DNA of 64,000 nt. Source: Gemmatimonadaceae bacterium. Lineage in GTDB: Bacteria > Gemmatimonadota > Gemmatimonadetes > Gemmatimonadales > Gemmatimonadaceae. The DNA lies in the NCBI GenBank assembly GCA_036496605.1, contig DASXKV010000032.1:1-64000 (forward strand), read 5' to 3'. The notes beneath the pieces are model-generated. The model saw nothing but the letters and a program-made list of their open reading frames with translations, did no database searches and had not been told where the DNA came from. Shown piece by piece: positions 23,629-32,270 of this stretch (the first letter of the stretch is position 1; each line of letters begins with the position of its first letter). A program made the translations under genes and the position numbers.

Positions 23629-24847
23629 GACGTCTCATCAGCAGCAGCGCGTTACCCACCTTTCGCTCGCCGGTGGAATCCGAGGGATGATTGACGACCC
23701 GGCCGCGGATGACGAGCGTCGTCGATCCGCCGCCGTCGAGGTTGAGACCTTGCGCCACACCTAACGTCTGCATCAGCGACGCGAATTCGGCGAGTGTCAT
23801 TCCCGAGCTGGATTCGCTGCGACCGTCGACGGTAATGAGGTAGAGCGTTGAGCTATCACGTGAAAAGCCGACACCGGTTCGCGGGTGTCGGGTCGCCGAG
23901 AAGCGCGGAAAAGTCCCCTCCAGACGATCGACGCTATCGGCGATGCTCCTTCCGTCGACGACCAGCCGCGGCCAACCGCCGACGAGCGTGCAGAGATGCC
24001 CGCGATGCGGATTGAATCCAGCGACCACGCGAAGTTGCGAGGACGCTCCGAGCGAGCCAGCAAGTCGGCGAATCACTTCGGCACTCGCGCCGCTGCCCGC
24101 AAGAATCGCCTCGCCCGTATGAATCGTCGAACCGCCCCCCGTTCGCGGCGCGCCTGCTCCTTGCAGAAGGATGGTGTCGCCGCTCTGACCAACGACGCGC
24201 AACGGAACCTCAACGGTTAGGCCTCCCGACACGTCGGCGGGGGTCACACCATAAGCGGCGGTGTAGAGAATGGTTGCGTCCGCGCGTGGCCGAAAGTTGA
24301 TGGCGTCGAGCGGCAGGATCGCGCGCGCCGGCGGCGGCGTGAGCACGGCGCCGGAAAACACGAAGCGATCGATGACGGGATGACCGTCACAGGTCATGCC
24401 GAACTGCGAATGAACGGTGTGAAGCGAATCGAATGGCGAGTCGGTGATCGACACACCTTTGAGCACGACGCCGTCGACAACCTGGTTGTTCTCGTTCTCG
24501 CCGGTCTTGAGATCGAAAAAATCAGCGTTCACCGCGGCGATGACGGGCATTCCCGCGTCGACGCGGCGACTCACCATGTTGCTTGTGAGCTCTCGTCCGC
24601 GCAGCGAGTCGAAGGCGTGCATCGCCGCGATCACGAGGTCCCGGCGACGTGTGTCCACCTGGACTACGTTGATCGTGAAGGGGCCCTGATTGGCAACCAG
24701 ACGCCGGTGCACGACCCCGGAGGCTAGCGGCTCGGTGGTGGCGGAATCGTAAGGCGCTCCAGTCGTCTGGCGAATCGGAGCCGGCGAGCCGCACCCGACG
24801 AGCGTGCAAACCGCGATGAGACGGCTCCACCGCTTTTGATTGAGCAT
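23624..24847 (-). CDS. NAGPA-type phosphodiester glycosidase lipoprotein
   Basis: About 407 residues from ATG 24847. The signal LIAVCTLVGC carries a lipobox. The remainder matches the phosphodiester glycosidase domain (NAGPA, the family of the mammalian uncovering enzyme): VIAAVNADFFDLKTGENENNQVVDG, LVGGWPRLVVDGRS, RHPRTGVGFSRDSSTLYLITVDGR and LNLDGGGSTTLVIRGRVVN. Bacterial members act on surface glycans or cell-wall sugars. It follows a NamZ-like gene on the same strand by 32 nt, which points to a cell-wall role here. A longer frame to 24916 would overlap that gene. Confidence 0.85.
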   Translation of the reverse strand: MLNQKRWSRLIAVCTLVGCGSPAPIRQTTGAPYDSATTEPLASGVVHRRLVANQGPFTINVVQVDTRRRDLVIAAMHAFDSLRGRELTSNMVSRRVDAGMPVIAAVNADFFDLKTGENENNQVVDGVVLKGVSITDSPFDSLHTVHSQFGMTCDGHPVIDRFVFSGAVLTPPPARAILPLDAINFRPRADATILYTAAYGVTPADVSGGLTVEVPLRVVGQSGDTILLQGAGAPRTGGGSTIHTGEAILAGSGASAEVIRRLAGSLGASSQLRVVAGFNPHRGHLCTLVGGWPRLVVDGRSIADSVDRLEGTFPRFSATRHPRTGVGFSRDSSTLYLITVDGRSESSSGMTLAEFASLMQTLGVAQGLNLDGGGSTTLVIRGRVVNHPSDSTGERKVGNALLLMRRR

Positions 24848-24879
24848 GTCGAAATCCTCGGTGGGCAGTTCTCGAGAGC

Positions 24880-26106
24880 TCAGTAAATCCAATACGGGCG
24901 CGTTTGGTTCTGCCACTCGGCCGCCTCACGAGCCCATTTTGCGAGCAGGACATCGATTGTGCCGCTTTCGACCGCGTGACGCAACTCGTCGGTGCCGGCC
25001 AAGCGATCGATCGACGGCCGCCATTGCCACTCAGCACGGTGTCGCTCGTAAAGCGCGCGGAGAAGGCGCACGCCAACGTCCACCGGCCGCACCGCATTTC
25101 GGTCCGTGAGGGAAATGTCGATCATCGGGATCGACTTACCGCCGAACTTGTAGCCACCACCCTGTTCGATGGTGCGCGAGGTCGAGTCGAAGTGAACGCC
25201 TGGGAGCGCGAGCGCGTTCATCTCGCGCGCAATCGCGCCGGCGTCGGTGAGCCAGTCCGCGCCAATCAACTGAAACGGCTTGTCCGTGCCTCGTCCCTCG
25301 GTCGCGTTCGTTCCCTCGAAGAATACGGTTCCCGGATAGAGCAACGTCGCGTCGAGCGAGCGGAGATTGGGCGACGGGTTCACCCAGGGAATCTTCGTCT
25401 CGTCCCACCACATCGAGCGACGCCAGCCGCGCATGGGTACAACGGCAATGTCCGCGGTGACCTGACCGGTGCCCACGAGATACCGCAGCAACTCACCTGC
25501 GGTGAGACCGTATCGTAGAGCAACGGGGTACTGACCCACAAAGGAACGAAAGCGCGAATCCAGAACGTTGCCATCGACGCGATCGCCGCGGATCGGGTCG
25601 GGACGATCGAGCACAATGAACTTCTTACCGAGCTTGCCTGCTGCTTGCGCCGACAACGCCATCGTCCATTCGTAGGTATAGACGCGCGCGCCAACGTCTT
25701 GGATGTCGTAGACGAGGACGTCGACATCGCGCATCATGTCCGCCGTCGGCGCATTCGTCTCGCCGTACAGCGAGTAGATCGGAACACCGGTAGCGGTATC
25801 GGTCGCTGACGAGACGGATTCTCCCGCTTTGGCCACGCCGCGCAATCCGTGCTCGGGTCCGAAAAGCGCCGTTAGACGAACTCCGGGCGCATGGTAAAGC
25901 AGGTCAATCGTGCTCGTGCCGCGGCGGTCGCGTCCACTTTGGTTGGTGATGAGTCCGACGCGCTTACCGCGAATGAGTTGCAGCGAGTCGGTAAGCAGAA
26001 CCTCGACGCCTGGCGCAACGCCGGTCGCCTGCTCCGTAGGATCCCGTTGCATGCGGTGCGTGCACGACGTGGCGGCTACGAGCATCAAGAGACAGCGTTT
26101 TCTCAT
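24880..26106 (-). CDS. namZ: DUF1343 / NamZ-like exo-beta-N-acetylmuramidase
   Basis: 408 residues with an N-terminal signal (LLMLVAATSC, possible lipobox) and the full DUF1343 pattern: LIRGKRVGLITNQSGRDRRG, ALFGPEHGLRG, VPIYSLYGE, DVDVLVYDIQDVGARVYTYEWTM, KFIVLDRPDPIRGDRVDGN and FFEGTNATEGRGTDKPFQLIGA. NamZ enzymes remove terminal MurNAc from peptidoglycan fragments during recycling. Transcription continues into the NAGPA-type gene. A hairpin with a T-tract ends right at the start codon (26107-26157). If the ATG at 26106 is right, the leader is unusually structured; ATG 26085 is an alternative. Confidence 0.88.
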   Translation of the reverse strand: MRKRCLLMLVAATSCTHRMQRDPTEQATGVAPGVEVLLTDSLQLIRGKRVGLITNQSGRDRRGTSTIDLLYHAPGVRLTALFGPEHGLRGVAKAGESVSSATDTATGVPIYSLYGETNAPTADMMRDVDVLVYDIQDVGARVYTYEWTMALSAQAAGKLGKKFIVLDRPDPIRGDRVDGNVLDSRFRSFVGQYPVALRYGLTAGELLRYLVGTGQVTADIAVVPMRGWRRSMWWDETKIPWVNPSPNLRSLDATLLYPGTVFFEGTNATEGRGTDKPFQLIGADWLTDAGAIAREMNALALPGVHFDSTSRTIEQGGGYKFGGKSIPMIDISLTDRNAVRPVDVGVRLLRALYERHRAEWQWRPSIDRLAGTDELRHAVESGTIDVLLAKWAREAAEWQNQTRPYWIY

Positions 26107-26157
26107 CCGAAAAAAGGAGAAGGATCTGCTTCTCGCGCCGTCAGAGCAGATCCTTCG
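26107..26157 (-). terminator. Hairpin with T-tract abutting the namZ start (terminator or attenuator)
   Basis: On the minus strand AAGGATCTGCT and AGCAGATCCTT form an 11-bp perfect stem (26147-26157 with 26119-26129), followed by CTCCTTTTTTC and then the ATG of namZ. It could simply terminate the upstream PDZ gene, or attenuate read-through into namZ. Confidence 0.75.
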
Positions 26158-26174
26158 TCGCTGTCGCTCTTGAT

Positions 26175-26230
26175 GATGACAGGGAGGGGCGCTCCTCGAG
26201 ATGACAGGGAGGGGCGCTCCTCAGGATGAC
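26175..26230. repeat. 25-bp direct repeat, 2.2 units
   Basis: Two identical 23-bp blocks (26175-26197 and 26200-26222, core GACAGGGAGGGGCGCTCC), spaced two bases apart, are followed by a partial third unit (GATGAC, 26225-26230). They lie just beyond the stop of the PDZ gene. Each block contains an imperfect GC-rich dyad (AGGGGCGCTCCT). Confidence 0.85.
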
Positions 26231-26235
26231 GTTCT

Positions 26236-27720
26236 CTAACGGCGCGCGGGAAGAGTCACCGAATGGTGCACGCTGTCGCGCAGAATGTCGAGCTGGGCGT
26301 CGCGAAATCGCGGGAGCGCGAATTGCACTTCGTCCGATGATGCATCGTCAGGACGAACTGGCTGCCCGTCGACGGAGAGAACGACGTCGCCCGCGCGCAC
26401 AGCCCCGCGTGCCCACGATGGAACGCCGAGGACGAGCAGGCCGCGCTCGCTGCCTTTACCGAGATAGGTTGCGAGCTCCGTTCCAACGGGAACGAGCCGC
26501 AAGCCCGCGATGTCGAGCGCCGCGCCTTTCGCCGCCTCGTCGCGCATCATTGCCGACGCCATCGCGTCGCCGCTGCCGTTCCGGTCGCGCAAGAGCGCCG
26601 ACGCGTACGGTACTCTTGTCGGCGCCATTCGACGAAGGCGGCTCGGCTCGAGTGGCTCGACGTGAACCGGCTCGATTGGCTCTACGCGCGGCGCGCGATC
26701 GTTGTCAGTGTCGTCGTTGTCCTGCCAGACACGCGCACCACCAAGCCCGCGGCCGACGCCCTCGAGCGCACGCCCGGCGCCCTCCATGGCGCGCTCGAGG
26801 GAGCGACGCACCTGATCGCCGATAAGCGCGCCATCGACGCCGAACGGAAGAGCGCCCGGCATCATCCCCATCCCGTCGCCGCTGATCATGATGCTTCCAT
26901 GGCGATGCGGGAGATCGGACGCGCGCGCCGCGCGGAGCCTCATGTCATGATACCGCCCGTTCGCGTACACGCGCAGATCGACATCGTCGCCGGGATGGAG
27001 CCGGGCAACCTCGCGCTCAAGCCGGCGGACGCGCGCTCCGCCCATAGAGTCGTCGCCGGAGTCGCCGCGGCCGACGCGAAGGTCGACGCCATTGATCTCG
27101 GCGATGCGGTTACCTTCTTCGATGCCGGCTCGCCCGGCCGGACCCGAGTCGTCGACGAACATAACGAGGACGCCGAGACTGTCACGCCGGCTCCCTGTCG
27201 AGGCGATTCCAACGCCGAGCGTCGGCCGATCCTCCAGCTCCGAGCGCGCGACGCGACGGCGTCCGTAGAGTGAGTCCGAATCGGTCGTGCGAACGTGAAC
27301 GGTGTGTGTCGAGCCTCCGGAGTAGACGCGAAGGTCGACTTCGTCGCCGGGCTGCACGCGACCCAACTCGCGCGTGAGGCGCCGGCTCATGGCATTGCTC
27401 ATATCGAAGTCGTCAGCGTCCGCCGACGAGACCTGGAGACTGACGCCGTTGATCGAGGCGACGCGATCGCCTTCTTCGATTCCCGCGCGATCGGCCGGCC
27501 CTTTTGGCGCCACCGACGTGACGAGAAGGCCCAGCGTGTCGCGGGAGCTCGGCGAACCGGAAACGGTGAGACCGAGTGCCGCTCGTGCCTGATCACCGCT
27601 TGTGCGCAGAGCGCCAGCGCGAGGCGTCGAGAAAATGCGCGCGTTCTGGGCCTGTGCGGGTGAAGCGAGATTGGCGGCCGCGATGATCAACGCCGGCGTC
27701 ACCAGGGAGTGGAGTCGCAT
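26236..27720 (-). CDS. Secreted triple-PDZ-domain protein without a protease domain
   Basis: 494 residues from ATG 27720. The signal peptide (HSLVTPALIIAAANLASPAQA) directs export. Three PDZ-like modules are seen. Domain 1 (~45-160) contains LGLLVTSVAPKGPADRAGIEEGDRVASINGV. Domain 2 (~165-270) contains LGVLVMFVDDSGPAGRAGIEEGNRIAEINGVDL. Domain 3 (~410-490) contains RGLLVLGVPSWARGAVRAGDVVLSVDGQPV. The linker between domains 2 and 3 is Met/Gly and Glu/Pro-rich. No HtrA-like catalytic triad is present, so it is a periplasmic scaffold or regulator rather than a protease. Domains 1 and 2 look like an internal duplication. Confidence 0.82.
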   Translation of the reverse strand: MRLHSLVTPALIIAAANLASPAQAQNARIFSTPRAGALRTSGDQARAALGLTVSGSPSSRDTLGLLVTSVAPKGPADRAGIEEGDRVASINGVSLQVSSADADDFDMSNAMSRRLTRELGRVQPGDEVDLRVYSGGSTHTVHVRTTDSDSLYGRRRVARSELEDRPTLGVGIASTGSRRDSLGVLVMFVDDSGPAGRAGIEEGNRIAEINGVDLRVGRGDSGDDSMGGARVRRLEREVARLHPGDDVDLRVYANGRYHDMRLRAARASDLPHRHGSIMISGDGMGMMPGALPFGVDGALIGDQVRRSLERAMEGAGRALEGVGRGLGGARVWQDNDDTDNDRAPRVEPIEPVHVEPLEPSRLRRMAPTRVPYASALLRDRNGSGDAMASAMMRDEAAKGAALDIAGLRLVPVGTELATYLGKGSERGLLVLGVPSWARGAVRAGDVVLSVDGQPVRPDDASSDEVQFALPRFRDAQLDILRDSVHHSVTLPARR

Positions 27721-27835
27721 ACGACCTCGAGTACAAAGTTTCTGTGGTTGCTCCACCTGTTCAGACACGCGCTAAGGGCGCTAGGGTTTCCCCTGACCGG
27801 AGGAATTAGCTTGTTGTAGTCGTTCTCTCAAGTCT

Positions 27836-28990
27836 ATGACCGTTCGCATTCCAGACACCGTCCCGCCCCGAGCGTTGGCCGCGCCAGACCTGCATGCCTT
27901 CGAGCACCATTGGCAGGACGAGGCGGACGCGGCCTATCTGTATCGCCTCCTGTCCGAAGCGGAGGCCGATCCGAAGAAAAAGGACCTGTATCGCCGTTTG
28001 GCGGAGGTCGAGGATCGACACGTCGAGATCTGGGCGAAACTGCTCGCGCGGCATGGCCGCGCCGTTAGGCACTTTCGCCCGAGCGCGCGGACGCGTCTTT
28101 TGGCAGTGCTCGGACGCGTGCTGGGACCGGGCTTCCTGCTGCCGATGCTGCTCGCCGAGGAGGGCCGCGAAGTCAAAGGCTACCTCGATATGCATCGGAC
28201 AACGGCGCGTGGCGTCGCGGGACATGGTGAAGCGCTCACGCTGGCGCGCGAATCCGCCGAACACGCGACGACGCTCAACGAGATCTCCGGAGGAAAAGGA
28301 GAGCCCTGGCATCGCATTGAATCGGGTGGATTTCTCCGGAACGTCGTGTACGGCTTCAACGACGGACTGACGGCAAATTTCGGATTGGTGGCCGGTGTGA
28401 TCGGCGCGTCGGCCGCGCAAGCACATCGGACGGTCCTCGTTGCTGGCATTGCGGGGCTCATCGCTGATGCATTGTCGATGGGCTCGAGTGGCTATCTCGC
28501 CGCGAAGAGCGAGCAGGAGGTCTACGCCAACGAGATCGCAATGGAGCGCGACGAGATCGCCTTGATGCCGGACGTCGAGCGCGACGAGCTTGCGATCATT
28601 TATGAGACGAAAGGGATGAGCGCCGAGAGTGCGCACGCGCTGGCAACAGAAGTAATGGCAAATCCGCAGCGCATGCTCGAGGAACAGGTGCAGGAGGAGC
28701 TCGGAATTGGCGAGCCGCACATGTCGCCGTTGCGGGAGGGCTGGGTAACTGGGGCGGCGACAGCGGTCGGTGCATTCATTCCGGTTCTGTCTTTTCTCAT
28801 CTGGAGCGGTACCACCGCGATCGTCGTGGCGTTCGTGTTATCGATGCTCTCGCACTTTCTCGTCGGCGGTGCGCGATCGATCTTCACCGGACGCGGTGTT
28901 TTCCGGTCGGGGCTCGACATGTTCGTCGTCGGCCTTGGCGTGGCGGTCGTTGGCTATTTTGTCGGCGACTGGATCAGCAAAGTCGTGTGA
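27836..28990 (+). CDS. Membrane-bound ferritin (MbfA-like): ferritin-like domain fused to VIT1/CCC1 transporter
   Basis: 384 residues. The N-terminal ~140 residues form a ferritin-like helical domain with iron-ligand-type glutamates and histidines (FEHHWQDEADAAYLYRLLSEAE and RRLAEVEDRHVEIWAKLL). The C-terminal part (from ~165) is a VIT1/CCC1 transporter with about five membrane helices (FLRNVVYGFNDGLTANFGLVAG, ADALSMGSSGYLAAKSEQEV, GAFIPVLSFLIWSG). Such fusions export ferrous iron and protect against iron and peroxide stress. It diverges from the PDZ gene across 115 nt. No Irr or Fur box was recognised. Confidence 0.88.
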   Translation: MTVRIPDTVPPRALAAPDLHAFEHHWQDEADAAYLYRLLSEAEADPKKKDLYRRLAEVEDRHVEIWAKLLARHGRAVRHFRPSARTRLLAVLGRVLGPGFLLPMLLAEEGREVKGYLDMHRTTARGVAGHGEALTLARESAEHATTLNEISGGKGEPWHRIESGGFLRNVVYGFNDGLTANFGLVAGVIGASAAQAHRTVLVAGIAGLIADALSMGSSGYLAAKSEQEVYANEIAMERDEIALMPDVERDELAIIYETKGMSAESAHALATEVMANPQRMLEEQVQEELGIGEPHMSPLREGWVTGAATAVGAFIPVLSFLIWSGTTAIVVAFVLSMLSHFLVGGARSIFTGRGVFRSGLDMFVVGLGVAVVGYFVGDWISKVV

Positions 28991-29075
28991 TCTCGGGAAA
29001 CACCGATTTTCGTTGTCTCGTCATTAGGTTCCGGCACGCGTGGTGCACGCTCGGTTCACCCCTCTTCCTCCCTTC

Positions 29076-29594
29076 ATGCGCAGATTCTGGATGGTCGTAG
29101 CTGTCGTTGCGCTGATCTCGCATGCGCGTATCGCTGGCGCGCAGGCGCAAACGATGCCCTTACCGGTATTCGGGATCGGCGGTGGGATCAGCATCCCTGC
29201 GGGCGGCATCGCGAAGGATCGCCAGCCTGGCTTCAACCTCGACGGGATGGCGGAGTTTCGCGTCCCGAGCGAGCCATTGGGCCTTCGAGGCGAGGTACTG
29301 TACCAGTATTTCGCCCATGATAAGAATGCGCTCACGACGAACGCGAGCACGGTCGCATTCCTCGTGAATGTCGTATACCACTCGCCGGGCTCGCAGGCGC
29401 ATCCGTATCTGATCGGCGGGATGGGGTTGTATCACATCGCGGATCAGGGCAACAGCGCGGGATTCAACGTCGGGACGGGCCTAACGATCCCGATTACCGG
29501 TGTTGGAGCGTATGCTGAGGTTCGTCTTCACTTCGCGCTCGCGCAGGGGCCTTCCTTCGTGACGATCCCGGTGACGTTCGGCATAACGTTCTAA
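29076..29594 (+). CDS. Outer-membrane beta-barrel protein
   Basis: About 172 residues from ATG 29076, with a clear signal peptide (MRRFWMVVAVVALISHARIAGAQA). The mature part alternates short amphipathic strands rich in Gly, Tyr and Phe (GIGGGISIPAGG, LRGEVLYQYFAHDKN, VVYHSPGSQAHPYLIGGMGLYHI) and ends in ...VTFGITF with a terminal phenylalanine, the usual beta-barrel C-terminal signal. The size suggests an eight-stranded barrel of OmpW/OmpX kind. The stop overlaps the stop of convergent leuS by four bases. Confidence 0.8.
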   Translation: MRRFWMVVAVVALISHARIAGAQAQTMPLPVFGIGGGISIPAGGIAKDRQPGFNLDGMAEFRVPSEPLGLRGEVLYQYFAHDKNALTTNASTVAFLVNVVYHSPGSQAHPYLIGGMGLYHIADQGNSAGFNVGTGLTIPITGVGAYAEVRLHFALAQGPSFVTIPVTFGITF

Positions 29595-32152
29595 CGTCCG
29601 ACAACTGTCAGGCTGAGGATGCGCCCAGGCTTGTACACCACCTTCTTCGGCGGACCCGGAACGAACTTGGCGATCGCGGGATCCGCGAGCGCTGCTGCCA
29701 CGGCATCCTCCTGACCCATGTCGGGCGCAAGACGGATCGTCCCGCGCAGCTTCCCGTTGACCTGAACCGCCACCGTTGCGAGCTCCTCGGCGGCGAGCGA
29801 CGGATCGAACGCCGGCCACCCGGCGTCGAAAATGCTCGATCGTCCGCCTAACCGCTCCCACAGTTCTTCCGCGATATGCGGGGCGAACGGCGAGACCAAC
29901 TGCACGAGCGGCATGACCTCGTCGATGTGGGGCGTGCGCTCCTTCGCCCGCACCACATTTATGTACTCCATCATCGCGGCGATGGCGGTGTTGTACTGCA
30001 GGCGGGACGTGTCCTCGCTGACCTTGCGGATCGTCTGATGCAGCTTGCGCATGACCGGCTCGTCCGGCGCGCCCGTACGGCGCGCATCGTGCGCGCTCGC
30101 CCACAGCCGATCGAGGAAGCGCCTAACGCCAGCGATGCTCTGATCGCGGAAGTCCCCACCCTCCTCGTACGGCCCGAGGAACATGAGATATGTACGGAAC
30201 GAATCCGCGCCCCAGCGCTCGATGTACTCGTCCGGGTTCACCACGTTCCCCCGGCTCTTGGACATCTTCGCCCCTTCGCGGATGATCATGCCGTGCGCGC
30301 GAAATTTCGCGTATGGCTCCTCGAAGTCGAGGTGCTTTGCGTCGTGCAGCACCATGGTCACGAAGCGCGAATACAGCAGGTGGAGCACGGCGTGCTCGTT
30401 GCCCCCGATGTACGAGTTCACCGGCAGCCACTTCTGCGTCATGCGCGCATCGAAGGGCCGATCCGATACGTCGCTGCTCGGATATCGAAGGAAATACCAA
30501 GCGCTGTCGAGGAACGTGTCCGACACGTCCGTCTCGCGGCGCGCCTGCGCGCCACACTGCGGGCAGGGCACGCGATACCACGATTCGACGCGCGCCAACG
30601 GTGAGAGACCCGAGTCGTCGGGGCGGAAGTCCTCGACGTTAGGCAGCTCGACCGGGAGATCCTTCTCCGGTACGGCGACGGGTCCGCACTTGTCGCAGTG
30701 GATGATCGGGATCGGCGGGCCCCAGTACCGCTGACGCGAGACGCACCAGTCGTGCAGGCGATAATTCACGATCGGCTGGGCGTGTCCGTGCTCGGCGAGC
30801 CACGCGACGATCGCATGCTTCGCGTCTTCGACAGACAGACCGTTGAACTGACGTGAATGCACGAGGTGCGCATTCTCCGTGTCCAGATACGGCTCCTCGA
30901 GCGGCGGGTGCTCGTCGCGGTTTTGCGAATCGACATGAGCCGCCGGCGCGCCGCGCGGCGCGACGACGCGCACGACCGGCAGCCCGAAGGCCTTAGCGAA
31001 TTCGAAATCGCGCTCGTCGTGTCCCGGCACCGCCATGATCGCGCCGGTACCGTATTCCATGAGCACGTAGTCGGCGATCCAGATCGGAATCGGGTGGCCC
31101 GTCGCCGGGTTGGTCGCGTATGCGCCGGTGAAGACACCTGTCTTTTCCTTGTTCACCTTGCGCGTGACGATATCCTGCTTGGTGGCGCTGGCTCGATACG
31201 CGTTTACTTCCGAACGCTGCTCGTCGGTCGTCAGCGCGTCGACGAGCGGGTGCTCCGGCGCGAGCACGAGATACGTCGCGCCGAAGATGGTGTCGGGACG
31301 CGTCGTGAAGACTTTGATATCCGTCGCCAGCGCATTCAGCTCGGCGGTCGTCGCCATGACGTTCAAGCCCACCGTCGCCGCGCCAGCCATCTCGAGCAGA
31401 TCCTGAACGCGGAACACGATCTCCGCGCCGTCAGACCGGCCGATCCAGTTCCGTTGCGCCGTCGTCGTGCTCTCCGACCAGTCGATCCAGCCGAGATTCG
31501 CGAGCAATCGCTCCGCGTATTTCGTGATGGCGAAGAACCATTGCTCGAGAAAACGCTGCTCGACTTTAGTGCCGCACCGCTCGCATGCGCCGGCGATGAC
31601 CTGCTCGTTCGCGAGCACCGTCTTGTCCTTCGGGCACCAGTTCACGGCCGCACGCCCGCGGTACGCCAACCCGCGTTTGAAGAGCTCGAGGAAGATCCAC
31701 TGCGTCCACTTGTAGTACGAGGGATCCGTCGTCGAGAGCTCGTGCCGCCAATCGATCATCAATCCGGCGCGCTTTAGTTGGCGACGGAAATTGGCAATGT
31801 TTCGCGGAATCAGCTCCCTCGGATTGATGCCGACCTTGAGAGCGTAATTCTCCGAGTGAATGCCGAATGCGTCGAAGCCGATCGGCTCGAAGACCGTGTG
31901 CCCTTGGAGCCGCTGGAATCGTCCATAGATGTCGTTCCCCGTGAACGCGAAGAGGTTGCCGACGTGCAGCCCCTCCGCTGACGGGTATGGAAACATCATC
32001 AGAGCGTAGAACGGACGTGCCCCGCCATCGAGGTCGGTGTGGTTCGTTCCGCGCTCTTCCCATCGGGTCTGCCATTTCCTTTCGACGACGGCAGGATCGT
32101 AGCCGGAGGGCTCCGTGGCCGAATCCGGAGTGGATTGCGTCACTTCAGTCAT
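29591..32152 (-). CDS. leuS: Leucyl-tRNA synthetase
   Basis: 853 residues, normal bacterial length. The class I signature HIGH is HVGN in YPSAEGLHVGN (~54). KMSKS appears intact in GAKMSKSRGNVVNPDEY (~610). A CP1 editing domain lies between (TTRPDTIFGATYLVLAPEHP, then GTGAIMAVPGHDERDFEFA with the editing aspartate). Zinc-binding cysteine pairs are visible in WCPKDKTVLANEQV and CPQCGAQ. It charges tRNA-Leu in the cytoplasm. No T-box or leader peptide was recognised upstream. Confidence 0.97.
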   Translation of the reverse strand: MTEVTQSTPDSATEPSGYDPAVVERKWQTRWEERGTNHTDLDGGARPFYALMMFPYPSAEGLHVGNLFAFTGNDIYGRFQRLQGHTVFEPIGFDAFGIHSENYALKVGINPRELIPRNIANFRRQLKRAGLMIDWRHELSTTDPSYYKWTQWIFLELFKRGLAYRGRAAVNWCPKDKTVLANEQVIAGACERCGTKVEQRFLEQWFFAITKYAERLLANLGWIDWSESTTTAQRNWIGRSDGAEIVFRVQDLLEMAGAATVGLNVMATTAELNALATDIKVFTTRPDTIFGATYLVLAPEHPLVDALTTDEQRSEVNAYRASATKQDIVTRKVNKEKTGVFTGAYATNPATGHPIPIWIADYVLMEYGTGAIMAVPGHDERDFEFAKAFGLPVVRVVAPRGAPAAHVDSQNRDEHPPLEEPYLDTENAHLVHSRQFNGLSVEDAKHAIVAWLAEHGHAQPIVNYRLHDWCVSRQRYWGPPIPIIHCDKCGPVAVPEKDLPVELPNVEDFRPDDSGLSPLARVESWYRVPCPQCGAQARRETDVSDTFLDSAWYFLRYPSSDVSDRPFDARMTQKWLPVNSYIGGNEHAVLHLLYSRFVTMVLHDAKHLDFEEPYAKFRAHGMIIREGAKMSKSRGNVVNPDEYIERWGADSFRTYLMFLGPYEEGGDFRDQSIAGVRRFLDRLWASAHDARRTGAPDEPVMRKLHQTIRKVSEDTSRLQYNTAIAAMMEYINVVRAKERTPHIDEVMPLVQLVSPFAPHIAEELWERLGGRSSIFDAGWPAFDPSLAAEELATVAVQVNGKLRGTIRLAPDMGQEDAVAAALADPAIAKFVPGPPKKVVYKPGRILSLTVVGR

Positions 32153-32270
32153 TATCGAGACGGGACGGTGCGCTCCGCGGAACAGCCGCGGTTCCGTCGC
32201 TGAGGCGTTAAGCGATTTCTATAGGGCAATGTAGGCGGAACCGAATGGCATCGCCAACCGCGAAGAGCGC

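Noticed and set aside
30857-31777. 306-residue plus-strand frame opposite leuS
   Set aside because: Antisense shadow of leucyl-tRNA synthetase.
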